Positions 22,645-34,924 of a stretch of 64,000 nucleotides of DNA are shown piece by piece (the stretch's first letter is position 1; the number at the start of each line of letters is the position of its first letter). The stretch lies in the NCBI GenBank assembly GCA_036346245.1, contig CM070747.1:20949655-21013654 (forward strand), in the 5' to 3' direction. The translations under genes and the position numbers were made by a program. The DNA comes from Bonia amplexicaulis (taxonomy: Eukaryota > Streptophyta > Magnoliopsida > Poales > Poaceae). The notes beneath the pieces are model-generated. The model saw nothing but the letters and a program-made list of their open reading frames with translations, was not told the DNA's origin and did not search any database.

Positions 22645-25600
22645 TGTAACATCCCAAAAAGGGAACTAATGTAATTACAAAAAAAATTTATCATTATAAA
22701 ATCTTTTTTATTGTTTTTCCAGTGTCTCTCAAAAATTTTGGCGTTATTCGAATTTCTCAGTTTGGATTTTCTTGCCAAAAGCCCGATTGAGAAATATCCA
22801 AATTTACTTGGAAGTCTTCATTTCAGATTTAAATTAAAATTTGGAAATTCAAAACCAAGACTAGAAATTGAAGATCAATATAGAATCCTTCCATCCAATT
22901 TACATATCCAGAAATTCAAATTCTGAAAATTAAAAGAATTATTTCTCCAAAACTCGCCAATCTTAAAATCTAATCGTCAAATCCAAAATTTGAACCAAAC
23001 TGTCAAACTCAAAATCTGATCCCAAATCCAAATTCTGAAATTTGATGAAATCCCCAAAATCTCTCTTGGTCGGCCCATTCTTTTCACTCTGTTCTTTTTT
23101 CTCCCGGTCCACTTCTTCCGCCGTAGCTCTTCTTTCTCGGCCTCCGCCCACCCGACCGCGTCTGCCTTCTTCTTGCTCCTCCCATGTTTCTTCCTTCTCC
23201 TCCCCCAGCTCCTGGCGCTCGCCGGCCCGGCCCCCTTGCTTCGGCCGCGCCCACCGGCTACAGCCGCCGCAATCTCACCTCCGTACGCGCCTTTACTCCT
23301 CTATCACCGGCCTAGCCGCCCCTATCCTCCCTAGCTCGGCCGCGCGTCATCTCCCTCGTCCTTTCCGCAGTGGACAAACCAGCCCCACCCCTGGTTTCTC
23401 CTCCGTCGCGTCGCATTGAAGCCGCATTGAAGCTCAATAACTCCTGTCTTCCTCGCCTATAAGGAGCCCGAGCTCTCCTTCCTTCCATTCCCTGCTCTCT
23501 GGAGTTCACCGCCGCCTCCGCCGAGCTCCCTGCGGCCGCCTCCGCTGGCAGCACCACCCGGTGAGCCCCGAGCCGTGCCGATCCCCCCCGAGCTCGCCTT
23601 GTCTCCCTCATGCTCTCACTCAATGCAATTAGTCCCCCATGCCCTGTAGGCCCCCAGCGACCGCTGCCTTCCCCAACTCCGGCGCTCAGTCTTCCCGACG
23701 ATTCGTCGAGCCTCGACCCAATTCTCGGCGCCTGGAGCTCCCCCAGGAACGTCTGAGGCCATTCCAGACACCGCCTTGGCCCCTCCTCCTCCTCAACGAG
23801 CTGTCCACGGGAGCCCCTCAGCGCCGCCGCCCGTGCACGTCGTCGGCTCGCCTCCGCCACCCTCCGGCCAGCTCGGCTGCTCAGGTGAGTTCCTGGTATG
23901 GCACTCGTGCTCACGCGCACCTCACCCCTTCCTCCTTTCTCTCCGCCACCGCGCCAACCGCCCTCCTCCGCCGTCCGCTCCCCCGCCGCCGGCTAGCTTG
24001 GCGCCTCCCGGTCGGGCTGCCGCCTCCCGGGATTTCGTCGCGGGGTATCCTGCTTTGCCGGTCGTCGTCGCCTCCCCGGCCGCTCCCCGCCGGCGACGCC
24101 GTTGCCCAGCCCCGGCGCCTCCCTCCTCTGTTTCGTCGGTCCCCTGCTGCTGTGCTCTCCACCGAATCGGCTCCTTGCTCTCTCTGCCTCACTTTGTATG
24201 ACCTGTGGGCCCAACCAGATGACTAAGATGAGCTCATGTGCAAGAACTGAATAATGATCTGTGACCCCTTTTGCTGAATGCAGAAAATCATGTGTAAGAA
24301 ATGTTCATATATGTATTCTAATAAAAATAAATTATGACTAATAATGGGAATAAGAGGATAGGCATGAGTGCATAAAAGAAAAGGTTTACAAATAGAATTA
24401 CAAACTTAATATTTCTTAAATTTTGTGCCAATTGAGATCCATACATTCATTAATCTTTATGTAAGACTAAGTAAAGATTATGCATGGTCTATTTTCAGAT
24501 GACAAGAAATCAATGTGGATCCAATGGATATTGATGTTAAAGAAATCAAATGTGTGAAACTAAATAAAAGATTCTATTTTACAAATCAAATATACTAGAA
24601 GTTGATCCTAAAATGAGTAAAAACGTATGTTTGAAACTTTGCAAAGAATGTTTCGACGCTTTCAAACTTTACTCTAGAAACTCGAATAATAACCTCACTA
24701 CTATCTCGAGTGGTTCAGATACTATACTTCATCCGTCTATCCAAACCTATTCATGCAAACTAAGTAAACCGATTTAACAAGTTTTTGCCACATGAAATAT
24801 CAAAGTTACACCAAGTACTTCAAATTATACTCATCTTATGGAAAGCTTCCGCCTCCTAAAAACATAAAAACTATGTTCCTCTTTACTACCATCGACACCC
24901 TCTTTTATCAGTCCATAAGTCATGCCTAACTCATGGAACTTCCTTGATAAATATAAATCAACAATAAGAAGGTCATCAAATAAAAGATCGAGCCTCGCCT
25001 TCCTCTAATTGGCCATGTATGGCCACCACCTTTTTCCAAAACGAATAAATTCCTAAAGATACATCTTCACTTTTGATCCGTCGTTATCCTAAAATTTTCC
25101 CTCACGGTAAAGTGTTCAGGCAACTCGTTCTCCTGCTCAAATCCAGCTACCGCCGTGTTTACATCACACTAATCCGAATCATCCTTCTATTCTCAAAACA
25201 ATGTATAATTCAAATTAAATTGGGTATTTAAAGTGTTTGGATTTATTTGGTCTTTCTTCTGTCTGCCGCGTATTAGAATCTGAAGACTCGACGAGGCGAT
25301 AAATTCGAGCAGGATCAAGACGTGGGTAAAAGCGAGGATCAGTACATTAAGATCACTGACTGAGCAGGCTTTGAGATGGTCAAGGCCATGGTAAACCAAG
25401 CAAGGCAAGTCATCACTTTGATCATATTGATCCCATATTTTATGCAAATTTATGTTCCTTTAAATTATCAACTTGCATGCCTAATTTGCTATCCCAAATT
25501 TATGTCAAAGCTTAAGGTAGATACATGCCTATTTGATACTGTACTAAATTTAATATGTCATTCCTTGACACTTGAATCACTTAATCCTTGTAACCATAGA

Positions 25601-27006
25601 TATTAATGATAATCTTTACTAGCAATAGATTACATTATAATGCTATGCTAGTCCGGTCAAGTCCGGGGCGCTAGTTGCCCTGATCATCAATCTTTAAAGC
25701 ATGAGAACTTAATTTGGGACAGTCATGTGATGTACGTGGCTGGGTATTTTTTCTACAATTGTGTTTTGTTTCTCAAAACCCTAAAAATCTGCTATACGGT
25801 TTGGGCGGATGGAAAGAGCGGTGGGTGTGGATGTAACACAAGGGTTGTGGAATGAACCGCCCAGACAATTTAAGGACTTAATCTTGTGTTGACCCTCCGT
25901 ACAACAAAGACAACCACAAGTCGGCAAAGTGTAGGCTTGGCTAAATAATTCTTGAACACTCTAGTCATTTCACGGAGAACGTGTGTAGGTGGGACATGGA
26001 AGCCCCACTTGGAATGGGACACCGGATGTAGGTGACGTTGCGTAGGATTGCGTATGTGGAGAGAGGAGTCCGACTGCGCTATCCTATGGTGGACATCCCG
26101 CACAACCTATGGACGTAACCCCATAGGAGTGACATGCTAGAGTGCGAGGTATTGTAAAGGCCTCGTGATATTTTCTCGACCTACATGTCCAAGGCATCAT
26201 GTAGAACTGTCGGGATGATTATCTCTTGTGGGTAAAGATGTACAGTCTCTGCAGAGTTAAAACTATTCGAATAGCCGTGCCCACAGTCAAGGGCAAACAC
26301 GGAAAACTCCCTCGAGTTAGTTCTATTTCCAAAAACATTTGTGGGTTGGATAAGAGCCTGTAAGAGAGTTGTACTCTGACTTTGAATTTTTCACGGAGGA
26401 AGTACTCGAGTGGCCAAAACTAGCATTGGTGGGGTAACCATGCCTTTGTAAAAGGTGGATGTAACCTACGCTGCAATTATTATCGTATTCTCACAATCAA
26501 TTTCATAAAGTCATTTCGATTAAAATTGCTAAGTCTCAGAAATTTTTCTTACTTATTGTAATTCCAAAACAATGCTTTTAGCAAATAAAAGAACCTCACG
26601 GCTCCCTTGACAGCTTGCATCTACTATTATTGCACCCTGTGTGGTGACTTGCTGAGTATTGCCGTACTCACTCTTGCTTAACTACCATCAGTCAGAAAAG
26701 GAAGTCAAGCCCTGAAATGCCTAAAAGGGGTCGACAAAGCTGGAAGACGAAATGGCCATGGACTAGGTCGCGAACCCCGCTTATCGCCTGTGGGCAAGTC
26801 TGCGGGTCCCACCCATGTGAAGTTTCCATTCTGCATTTTATTGTTTTCGCCTACTCGGCCCATGAGTAAGTATTACTGTGTTATTTACGCTTCCGCATGA
26901 TATGTTTTTGGTATACAGTGATGTATCTGTGGGCACTATCTACTGATCCAGGGAATAGTGCGGTGAAATCACAGAGGATCTGGGTTTGCTAACCCGAGGT
27001 CCGACA
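22645..27006 (+). repeat. 3' LTR of the LARD-like element (4362 bp)
   Basis: Same ends and order as the 5' LTR, 23 bases longer. Differences are more numerous in the GC-rich 23080-23780 block than in the AT-rich middle, where long runs are identical. Confidence 0.9.
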
Positions 27007-28340
27007 TGGAGATGGCCGGCGGCGAGGTCGTCGGCCTTCGTTCACCCGAGCGCCCAAAAAGATCGGGTCTGTTGGGGTTCTTTAGGGACTAGACAACACA
27101 CACGTACAAGCCCCTGCCGAAACCCCTTTGGTTTTTATGTGGCGCTAGGTGACCGGGACCGTGACCAAAATCAGTTGGAACCGCCTCCGATCAAGGCGCA
27201 AGTGGTGGGACTCAGTCCCCTGAAAAATCTCAGGCAGTTAGCCTGAGATCAACCCAACAGTTTTTTCCTTTGTGGCAAAAGTTCATACAAATCAGGAAGA
27301 AATCTCGCTGGGAGAAAAAGATCCACCGACTCTTGCCTATTTCATTTCTGCAGAAAATTTAATTACAAACGGATAATAAAGCTATATTTGTCCTCAGCCA
27401 ATAAATTTTATTTGGTTTGAAGCATCAATAAAAATCATTCCATTTCACCAATAGAACTGGCTAGAATATATAGGCCGCCTATCTCTACACTATTTGCACT
27501 AAGTTTTTCTACCATCCTTAGGAGGTATCACAACTGTTCAAAACGCTAAGATCTAACGGCTGATGAGTTGATGACATGAGCTGCTGGGTGGTACTGGCCC
27601 TCTATCACCAGCAAGACGGTTAAGGTACCTACGCTTTAAGGCTCAAATTATTGTCCTTGAGATGAACCTGCATACTCGTATCATCAGCACGCTCGCTGGC
27701 AGTAAAAAAAGTTAGTATATTCAGAGGGCATACATGTTCCTATATATATAATAAACAGCTTAACAATTAAAGATTCCACAAGCTTCGTGCTAGCACAGGA
27801 CCATGTAATAGTGTTGCATCTTTATCGCAGTTTCTATCACCGTCTTCATCTAAAATTTGCGGAAAAACTTCATCACAAGTACCAAGTTAACAACATGTTA
27901 ATAACAAAAAAGAACTATGCCAAACTGTATCACAATGCACTTCACTTTCTGAAGAAAAAAAAGGTTCGTACAGACAGCACCGATGGAAATGAGCAAGCAA
28001 CGATCCTACGTAATGGCTGTCGCTATAATGATATTACTAATCGTCGTAATGCATTATCACTTCTTAGTTCTAAATTACCAGCCTTGCTTCATTAGTGCAT
28101 TCAGATTGTATTGCATCTCGATTACAACTTACACATGGATGCAAACTGCTGTCTTCTTTCTACAGCAGGGAACAACTACGTTGGAGAATCACCGAGCTGT
28201 GGTTGGGCGCGACGCGCCGGCGAGCCGTCCAAATCATCGGGGGGAGATGGCGGGGACAAAACGGCGCTGTCGAGCGAAACGAAGGGATGTGGTCCAGAGC
28301 AATAATGATCCTTTTTTGAAGTGAACGGATAGATTTGTGT
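27007..28340. other. Spacer right of the LARD-like element
   Basis: Starts with the second TGGAG copy and GC-rich ATGGCCGGCGGCGAGG text. 27070-27259 begins TGTTGGGG and ends CCCAACA and could be a small solo LTR, but its flanks do not match. A small hairpin (TCTCAGGCAGTTAGCCTGAGA-like) lies at 27228-27249. 27285-27510 is a diverged duplicate of 29590-29840. Frames at 27787-28324 carry no known domain. Confidence 0.4.
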
Positions 28341-28344
28341 CGCT

Positions 28345-28865
28345 CAGTAGGAATGAAATAAGCTGTCTTTATGGCTAAAATTGCACTGCAACTAGTTGAA
28401 ATTATACTGTAGCTAATGATGGCTTATTTGATATAACTAAATTTTAAAAAAAAATTAAAATAGAAAAACAGATTAACCCATTACAGACAATGTCAACGAA
28501 TAAGGGAAAAAAGAACCGGTAAAAAAGCTAAAAAAATAAATCAAAAAGTCAGAAAAAAAGAAATTTAGAAATAGTGAAAAATAAACCAGAAGCCAGAAGC
28601 TGAAGTGGTTGAAAAGCTGTGGCTTATGGCTGAAATTACACTCTAGCAGCTGAAATTTCACTGTAACTGAAAGTGGCTTATTTGACGTAATTAAATAAAA
28701 AAATAAAAATAGAAAAAATATGTTAGCTCATCACGGACAACGCAAACAAATACGGGAAAAAAGAACTAGCAAAAAGCTCAAAAAAGTCAAAAGTTTAGAA
28801 AAAGACAAAATCTATGAATAGTAAAACATAAGCTAAAAGTCAGAAGTTAAAGCCGAAACGAGCGA
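28345..28865 (+). repeat. Two tandem copies of a ~250 bp MITE-like element
   Basis: Copy 1 about 28345-28590, copy 2 about 28608-28865. Both carry GAAATTAYACTSTAGC, GTGGCTTATTTGA-like text, GGGAAAAAAGAAC and AAAAAGTCAGAA in the same order. The same family lies inverted at 9258-9540. Non-coding. Confidence 0.6.
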
Positions 28866-30256
28866 GACCGAAATGAGCAGGGTCTTTAACTATGACCTCC
28901 TTTTTCAGTAAAGATAATACTCTTTTCTGATAAAGAGATACGGAATGGAAGGTACTGGTACCTCTTGATACCTTTTAAGAATGGTAAGAAAACTCGCACT
29001 AACACAAACACTACTATTAAGTTCATTTGGTCCGGTCTGAATTCTCTAATTAACTAGTATACACGTGTAAAAACATTCGTCAATTGTTCCAAAATCTAAC
29101 TAGTTGAAACAATGTCCTCTAGCTGCATCCTTCCTCTCTTCTCCCTCACCTGTTCTTCTCTTCTGTCTGTTTTCCTGCATCGATAGATCTGTGAGCGTCA
29201 TGCAAATTGTTCCCAACAAACATCTTTCCCTTTTCGATTGGTTCTGATGGTTTAACCAAATGTCCAAATTTTCCATCACATGTTTGCTGTTATCATCAGA
29301 AATTTCAGTGAATGGAGGCTTTGTTTCATGCACCAAACAGCTTAGATACTACTGTTACAAGCGAGTCTTATTTCCTTCGAAATTTTTTGGGAACCAAAAT
29401 GTCATTAGTGTTTTAGTTTTGAGTTCTTTGCCTCCTGTCAATGCTTATATATTGCTGCTGTGCTCTGCTATGGGCACGCTGTTTCCATTTCCAACATATG
29501 ATCAGATGTGTGAGCAGTTGTCATTTCACTGCTATGAGTTGCTAAGATGTGTGCCCATTATATTAATTAGCTGAAAAATGGACAGACGATTTCGGACAAA
29601 AGTTCATACAAATCAGCCAGAAATTAATCTCTCTAAAATTAAAGCACTCAGAAATTGACTAAGCCTTGCCAATTTTAACCTTTTCTAGAGAGACAACTGA
29701 ATTACTTGCAGATAATATCTCTATATTTATTTGTTCTGAGCCGACCGATACATGATTTTATTTGGTTTGCAGCATGAACAAGAAACAATCCATTTGGCCT
29801 GCATACAGAACTAGCTAGAATATATAGGATGGCCATTTCTGAACTGTTCGCACTAACACAAACACCGCCACTAAATGATCATTTGGTCAGGCCTAATTTC
29901 TCTGATTAACTAGTACGCACTAAACGTGTGCGTGCTAATGTTTTGGGGCTTGAATTCAAAAAAAAAAAAGTACACATACGTTGAAACATTCGTCGATCGA
30001 TCAGGTGATGAATGATTAGTACATAAATTATTGTAATCAGCGTAGAACTTTATGCCAGAGTAAATAACGGCTCGACAGAGACATTCTAGCTTCTAAAAAT
30101 TCGTTGTTTCCAGACAAGTAGCAACCATGATACGACATCGTGGAATGCGACAATGGCATAGTCTCAAAGAAGTTGCACTTAGATTTTAGCCGCCCAACTA
30201 ATCAGAGATGGTTCTATAATATTTCATGCCTTTTATCATGCGTGAGTACAGAGTAG
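28866..30256. other. Spacer with duplicated non-coding block
   Basis: 29590-29930 repeats 27285-27510 in diverged form (AAAGTTCATACAAATCAG, TTTTATTTGGTTTG, GCTAGAATATATAGG). A shorter third piece, CGCACTAACACAAACAC, is at 28990. The minus-strand frame 29100-29336 has exon-like amino acid text but no recognised domain and no ATG at its start. Confidence 0.4.
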
Positions 30257-31063
30257 TGTAACATCCCAAATTTAGGAAATATTGTAATTGTGAAAAATTA
30301 AAATCGTACGTTACTTTCCAGTACTATTCAAAATTTTTGGTGTTTATTTGAGAACCTTGAGTTGGTTTTGCCAAATCCAATTAAAATAATAAAAATGAAA
30401 TATTAATCAAGAGACAAAAATGTTTGGAAAATCCATTCGGGCAAAAGTTTGAATTTGAGTTTTCAAACTAAAATTTGAAATTTAAAACCAAATTAAACAA
30501 AATCAAAAGCAAAGCAAATACCAAAATTTGCATCCAAACAATGGAACCAAGAATGGAATCGGAGACCCCAATTTGAAATTTAATTTCAAATTAAAAATCC
30601 AAATTTCAAATTTGGCTAAAACTTTTCCTTTTCCCCTTTTCTCTTTTCCCCCTCTTTCTCCATTTATTTCCTCCCTCTCTCCTCTATTTTGCTCGTGACT
30701 GACCCGGCTCTGCTGCTCCCGTGCACCATGCACGCTTGGCAGCGCCGTGCGCCACATGCGCACCATGCCGTGCCGCACGCCGCCTGGCAGCCCGTGCTGT
30801 GCGCTACCTATACCCTACGCGCACATCTTACCTCCCACGCACATACCCTCGTCCGGCGCTTCAGCCACGTGTGAGCACACCTACGCCATGCGTTGAGTCC
30901 TAGCGTGCACAACATGCTGCACATGTACACTGCTCATGCCGCGCCACGCTGCTCGGCCCTCGTGGGCCACCCTAGCCGCCCTCTCCTCTGGAGCAACCGC
31001 GCAATGTCATCCCCTCCCTGCTATAAATAGCCCAATGCTCGTTGTTGCCTTCCCCATGTCCCC
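30257..31063 (+). repeat. LTR fragment related to the LARD family
   Basis: Starts TGTAACATCCCAAATTTAGG, close to the LTR start at 14737, and runs through AT-rich, then GC-rich text to a TATA-like GCTATAAATAGCCC near 31019, the same plan as the LARD LTR. It is cut off at 31063 by the CACTA-like element. Probably the left part of the old element that resumes at 35326. Confidence 0.55.
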
Positions 31064-31326
31064 CACTGTAAGGAAACGCGATTGTTGCAACGAAATTAAT
31101 TGTTACATTAAGATTAAAATCATTGCAATATGCACATTTTGCAATGAAATTAAAATCGTTTCCAAACGTTGCAATAAACCCTATAGTAATAGTTCATTGC
31201 AACAAAAAAATAAATCATGGTGATAAATTAGCATATTGCAACAATTATACTGTTGCGATATCATTCTATCACCACAAACAGCAAACATTGTAATACATAC
31301 ATATTGCCACGATTTACATTTTATGG

Positions 31327-31722
31327 CAATAGCTTAATGCAATGAGCTAGATTCGTGGCAATAGTTTAATGCAACGTGCTGAATTTTGTGACAATAGCTT
31401 AATGCAACGCGCTAGATTGTGGCAATAGCTTAATGCAACGCACCAAATTTCGTCAAAATAGCTTAATGCAACATGCTGAATTTCGTGACAATAACTTAAT
31501 GCAACACGCTGAATTTCATGGTAATAGCTTAATGCAAGACCCCAAATTTCGTGCAATAGATTAATGTAGCGCATTGAATTTCGTGGTAATAGCTTATAGC
31601 AATGCACTGAATTTTGTGGCAATAGCTTATTGCAACACATCAAATTTCGTAGCAATAGCTTAATGCAATGGACTAGATTTCGTGGTAATATCTTAATACA
31701 ACAAACCAGATTTTGCCACAAA
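31327..31722 (+). repeat. Tandem array, about 12 x 33 bp
   Basis: Units read AATAGCTTAATGCAACGCGC followed by TGAATTTCGTGGC, with variation. About twelve units are countable. The minus-strand frame 31347-31721, which repeats a CIKLLPRN-like peptide, is only a reading of this array. Confidence 0.85.
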
Positions 31723-32674
31723 TTAAATTTACATTACTATACATATGTGAGCCTATTTCACATTAATTCTCAACATCATTTTATACTCTCAATTGTAGAC
31801 GAATGACTAAAACAGGAATGCTTGACATTTTTCTCTTTTCGTTTATATGTACATTGCAATATACACTCAATATATACAATAGATTAAAACAAGAATGCTT
31901 GACATAATCCTATTGCTAGAGCCAATGCATGTTTGGAAATACAATCAATTGGGGCATTCTATTGACTACAGATCGACAAGATACAAATCACTTCCATAGT
32001 GACGACCATACTCGAATTAGATGGGGCAACCGTGCCAACCTGCAAAGCAGTTAAGAAAGATTTAATTAAACTTAGATTCGTGCATGTGTTAAGAGTAGTG
32101 ACTTGCAATTCATATATTGAAAAAGAGTCAGTCATACTACTTTTTACCTCATCTACATTAGCCCCCGGCACCAGATGACCCGGTTACCTAGCTCAGGTTT
32201 GTAATAATATTTTTTTCCTTCTTTTGTGACTTATGAGGCCCGTGTTTAAAGCAAGTATCAATTCAGTAACGAAACTTACAGAACTACTCGATGCAAAAAT
32301 AAATCCCTAATGACAAGTCATCGATATGGAAATAGGAATATATTTGAACCATGACCAGTGCACATTGATATCATGATTATTGAACTCGGACCGGTGATCG
32401 AACCAGTGGAGGAATCGGCTCACCGATCCAACCGCCACTTTCTTCACATGTCGCCAGGGGATGCACTGCTGCAGACTGCAGAGCAAACTTTGAGTGTAAA
32501 ACTAGTGTTCTTATTTCAGTTGCGTAGAGGAGTGGAACTGTAAAAGTCAAAAGGCAGGCAATATTCACACACCAAGCCACCAACCATATAGCTTCACACT
32601 CTTTATGGATACAAGTGTCCACACAAAACTATAGATCAAAGAATAAAATATGAAAACTAGAGAATAAACATACA
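31723..32674. other. Interior of the CACTA-like element, left part
   Basis: No gene is confirmed. Frames 31959-32171 (-) and 32377-32622 (-) have no recognised domain. They could be further captured exons, downstream in the same minus orientation as the elongation factor fragment, but I cannot name them. Confidence 0.35.
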
Positions 32675-33063
32675 TTATTTCTTCTTGCTAGAAGCCTTGA
32701 TAGCGGTAGCATGCTCTTTAGCTACATTCTTCTCTTCAGTCTCCTCGCCAAAAAGGTCAACATCGTCATCATTAGCTGCAACCTGCAGGAGCCTATAATT
32801 AGAAGATATGCTGTTATATATTGATATTGAAAGATTAAACCACACAAATGACTATTAATCAAAGATAACTTCTGCCCACAGCAATTCAATTCGGTCATCA
32901 GCACCAAATTATGAGTATGTCAGATCACTTAATAGCTTTCAGCCAAAACAGAAGGTAAAGGCTATGTAACCTACTAACCTTTACTTCAGCAACATCAGGT
33001 GTTGAGGCTACAGGAGTAGCTGATGACTCAACCTTAACACCTTGACCCTCTACAGTGAATCCA
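32675..33063 (-). pseudogene. Captured fragment of elongation factor 1-beta' (eEF1B)
   Basis: Two minus-strand exons. The upstream one (33063-32979, acceptor TTCAG, donor GTTAGT) gives GFTVEGQGVKVESSATPVAS. The downstream one (32782-32675, acceptor CTGCAG) gives DDDVDLFGEETEEKNVAKEH and ends KASSKKK at a stop. This order and text match the linker and acidic DVDLFGEE region of the plant translation factor eEF1B beta', the guanine-exchange subunit for eEF1A. The N-terminal GST-like part and the C-terminal exchange domain are absent, so it is a fragment with introns kept. The mid-element position points to transposon capture. Confidence 0.75.
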
Positions 33064-34924
33064 CTGAACATGAATATATCAAATTCACATCACTGAACAT
33101 GAATAGAAGTCATATCAAATTCCATTTCCTTGCTAGTAATGAACAAGCAATTACAGGATGGGAGTGCTCGGTATGGTGTTTGGGTGCACTCTAGTGATCC
33201 AGTCTCTGGTGGCCCTGGCTCCTGGTTGACTAAAATTCAGACTCAACAGCAATTCAAATTTCAGAACAGTAGCATACATACAACAGAAAATAATTTAGAA
33301 CAGCAACATACATTATTACATACATGCAGATGCAGGGTCTATTGATCTACACATCCACGTAGCACGATCACACATCCACTGATCACTTTCATACACGTAG
33401 AGCCCATATCAAAACCTGCAATTCATCATCACAGTGCAAATGGTAATTATTAGTTAACAATAGAAATAACTGAGCAATAATTAAGAACAATAAAAATAAA
33501 AAGGGAAAGGAATTGGAGATTAACTGAAGTAGTAGCAAAGTAGTAGTAGAGGCTGTAGAGAAAGAAGAAGTAGCCAGAGTTGGGGAAGATGTTGATGCCG
33601 TCGGTGATGAGGAACCAGCAACTGGCCGTTGAGGTCGGTGAAGAGGTGATGTAGCCGATGCGGTGCCGCACCGGTGAGGGAGCAATGGGGATGGAGTAGA
33701 TGACCGGAGGAGTCGTGGAAGGAAGGGGAAGGCCGCATAGAGGAGCTGGAGGCGTGGAGGAAGAGATGGGCGTTGAAGAGCCGATGAAGAGAGCAGCAAG
33801 AGGAAGGGAAAGAAGGCGGAGAGAGGTGGCGATCGGGCGGAGGAGAGAGAAGCGATCTCAGTCTTGGTGAGGCGCTCGGTGGGGCGGCGAGCTGTGGGTA
33901 GGCGAGCTATAGAGGGCACGGTCGGTAGTGGGGAGCTCACGTGGAAGGAGTTGGCACGGAGGGACGTGGGGGATTTAGGTGGCGGCCAGTGGTGGAGTGG
34001 CTATCGATGAGTCTGGCCTAGCCCTCGTTGCTGCTGGTGAGAAGAAGAAAAGGGGAGGAGATAGCAAGAAGGGGTGAAGAAAGAAGCAATGGCTGGCTCA
34101 GATTGGAAATTGTGGCCGGCGCTAGGGATCTGAGGTTGGAGTGGGGATTTGCATTTTTATTTTTTAGACCTCGGTGTTTTCTAACATTTCAAACCAGTCC
34201 TTCTCTATTGTGATTTCTTCTGTTGGGCCGTTGGAAATTGTGATTTCTTCTGTTGGGCCGTTGGAAATTCTGATTTCTTCGTGGTTTGATCATACGCATC
34301 CATGATGAGACGTACATTTGTACGTAGCAGTCCTACCATGGCAATTTAGAGTGAATGTGCCTCGATCGCTATAGCCTATGGAAAAAATAAAGAAAAAATG
34401 TAAAATGGTCCAATTTGGTGATTAATTATAGAAAAACATGTAAATGATGATAAATGATCCTAAAATGTGAAAAATATATGGATAAAATGACTAGTAAATA
34501 TATGTAAAAATAATGCATGTCACTGACAACCACAGATACAATCACATATCATAAATCTAAAAGATCAGAGCAACAATTAACTACTACTGCTAAGAACTAA
34601 AAAATCACAACTCCACAGATAACAAATTAGCATCCACAATTCACAATCACATCCACATAGCACAATCACAAATTCACATCCATAGTGCAATTAACAGTCA
34701 ATTTGAGCAACATATGATGAACATAAAAGAGAGAAAGGGAGTGGTACTGAGGATTAACCGAATAAAGAAGCACTAGCAAAGGAGGTGGGGGCGTTCACGA
34801 TGACATGGTCAGAAGTAGGGTCTCAGGCTCGGGGATGACCGCTGCGGTGGACGCATGATTCTAGCGGTGGCAGTTTAACAAGATGGGGAGGAGGGAGAGA
34901 GATAAAGAAGAGATTGGGGTGAAG
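33064..34924. other. Interior of the CACTA-like element, right part
   Basis: No gene confirmed. 33500-33960 is GC-rich on the minus strand with long serine/proline frames, perhaps a captured 5' leader and first exon, but the 33389-33940 frame starts at GTG and matches nothing I know. 34209-34280 is a 30 bp tandem repeat (TGATTTCTTCTGTTGGGCCG plus TTGGAAATTG, 2.3 copies). CACAATTCACAATCACATCC-like words recur at 33345-33400 and 34610-34690. Confidence 0.35.

Larger units (their letters stand above)
14737..27006 (+). mobile_element. Complete LARD-like LTR retrotransposon, 12.3 kb
   Basis: Two long direct repeats (14737-19075 and 22645-27006), each running from TGTAACATCCC to GAGGTCCGACA, enclose a 3.57 kb internal region. 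A 5-base TSD, TGGAG, flanks the element (14732-14736 and 27007-27011). The primer-binding site and polypurine tract are present. No protease, reverse transcriptase, RNase H or integrase is found; only decayed zinc-knuckle text remains. LTRs longer than the internal region and no pol fit the large retrotransposon derivative (LARD) class, which depends on enzymes from another element. The terminal TGTAACATCCC and internal similarity to 37260-38050 suggest a gypsy-type family with relatives in this window. Confidence 0.9.

Noticed and set aside
27070..27259. A small solo LTR (TGTTGGGG ... CCCAACA)
   Set aside because: The flanking bases do not form a target-site duplication and no second copy is seen, so it stays a remark only.
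31347..31721. A 124-residue minus-strand protein rich in CIKLLPRN repeats
   Set aside because: It is a reading of a 33 bp tandem array and not a gene.
33389..33940. A 183-residue minus-strand ORF in the CACTA-like element
   Set aside because: Starts at GTG, is Ser/Pro/Leu-rich without a known domain, and two overlapping frames look equally good.
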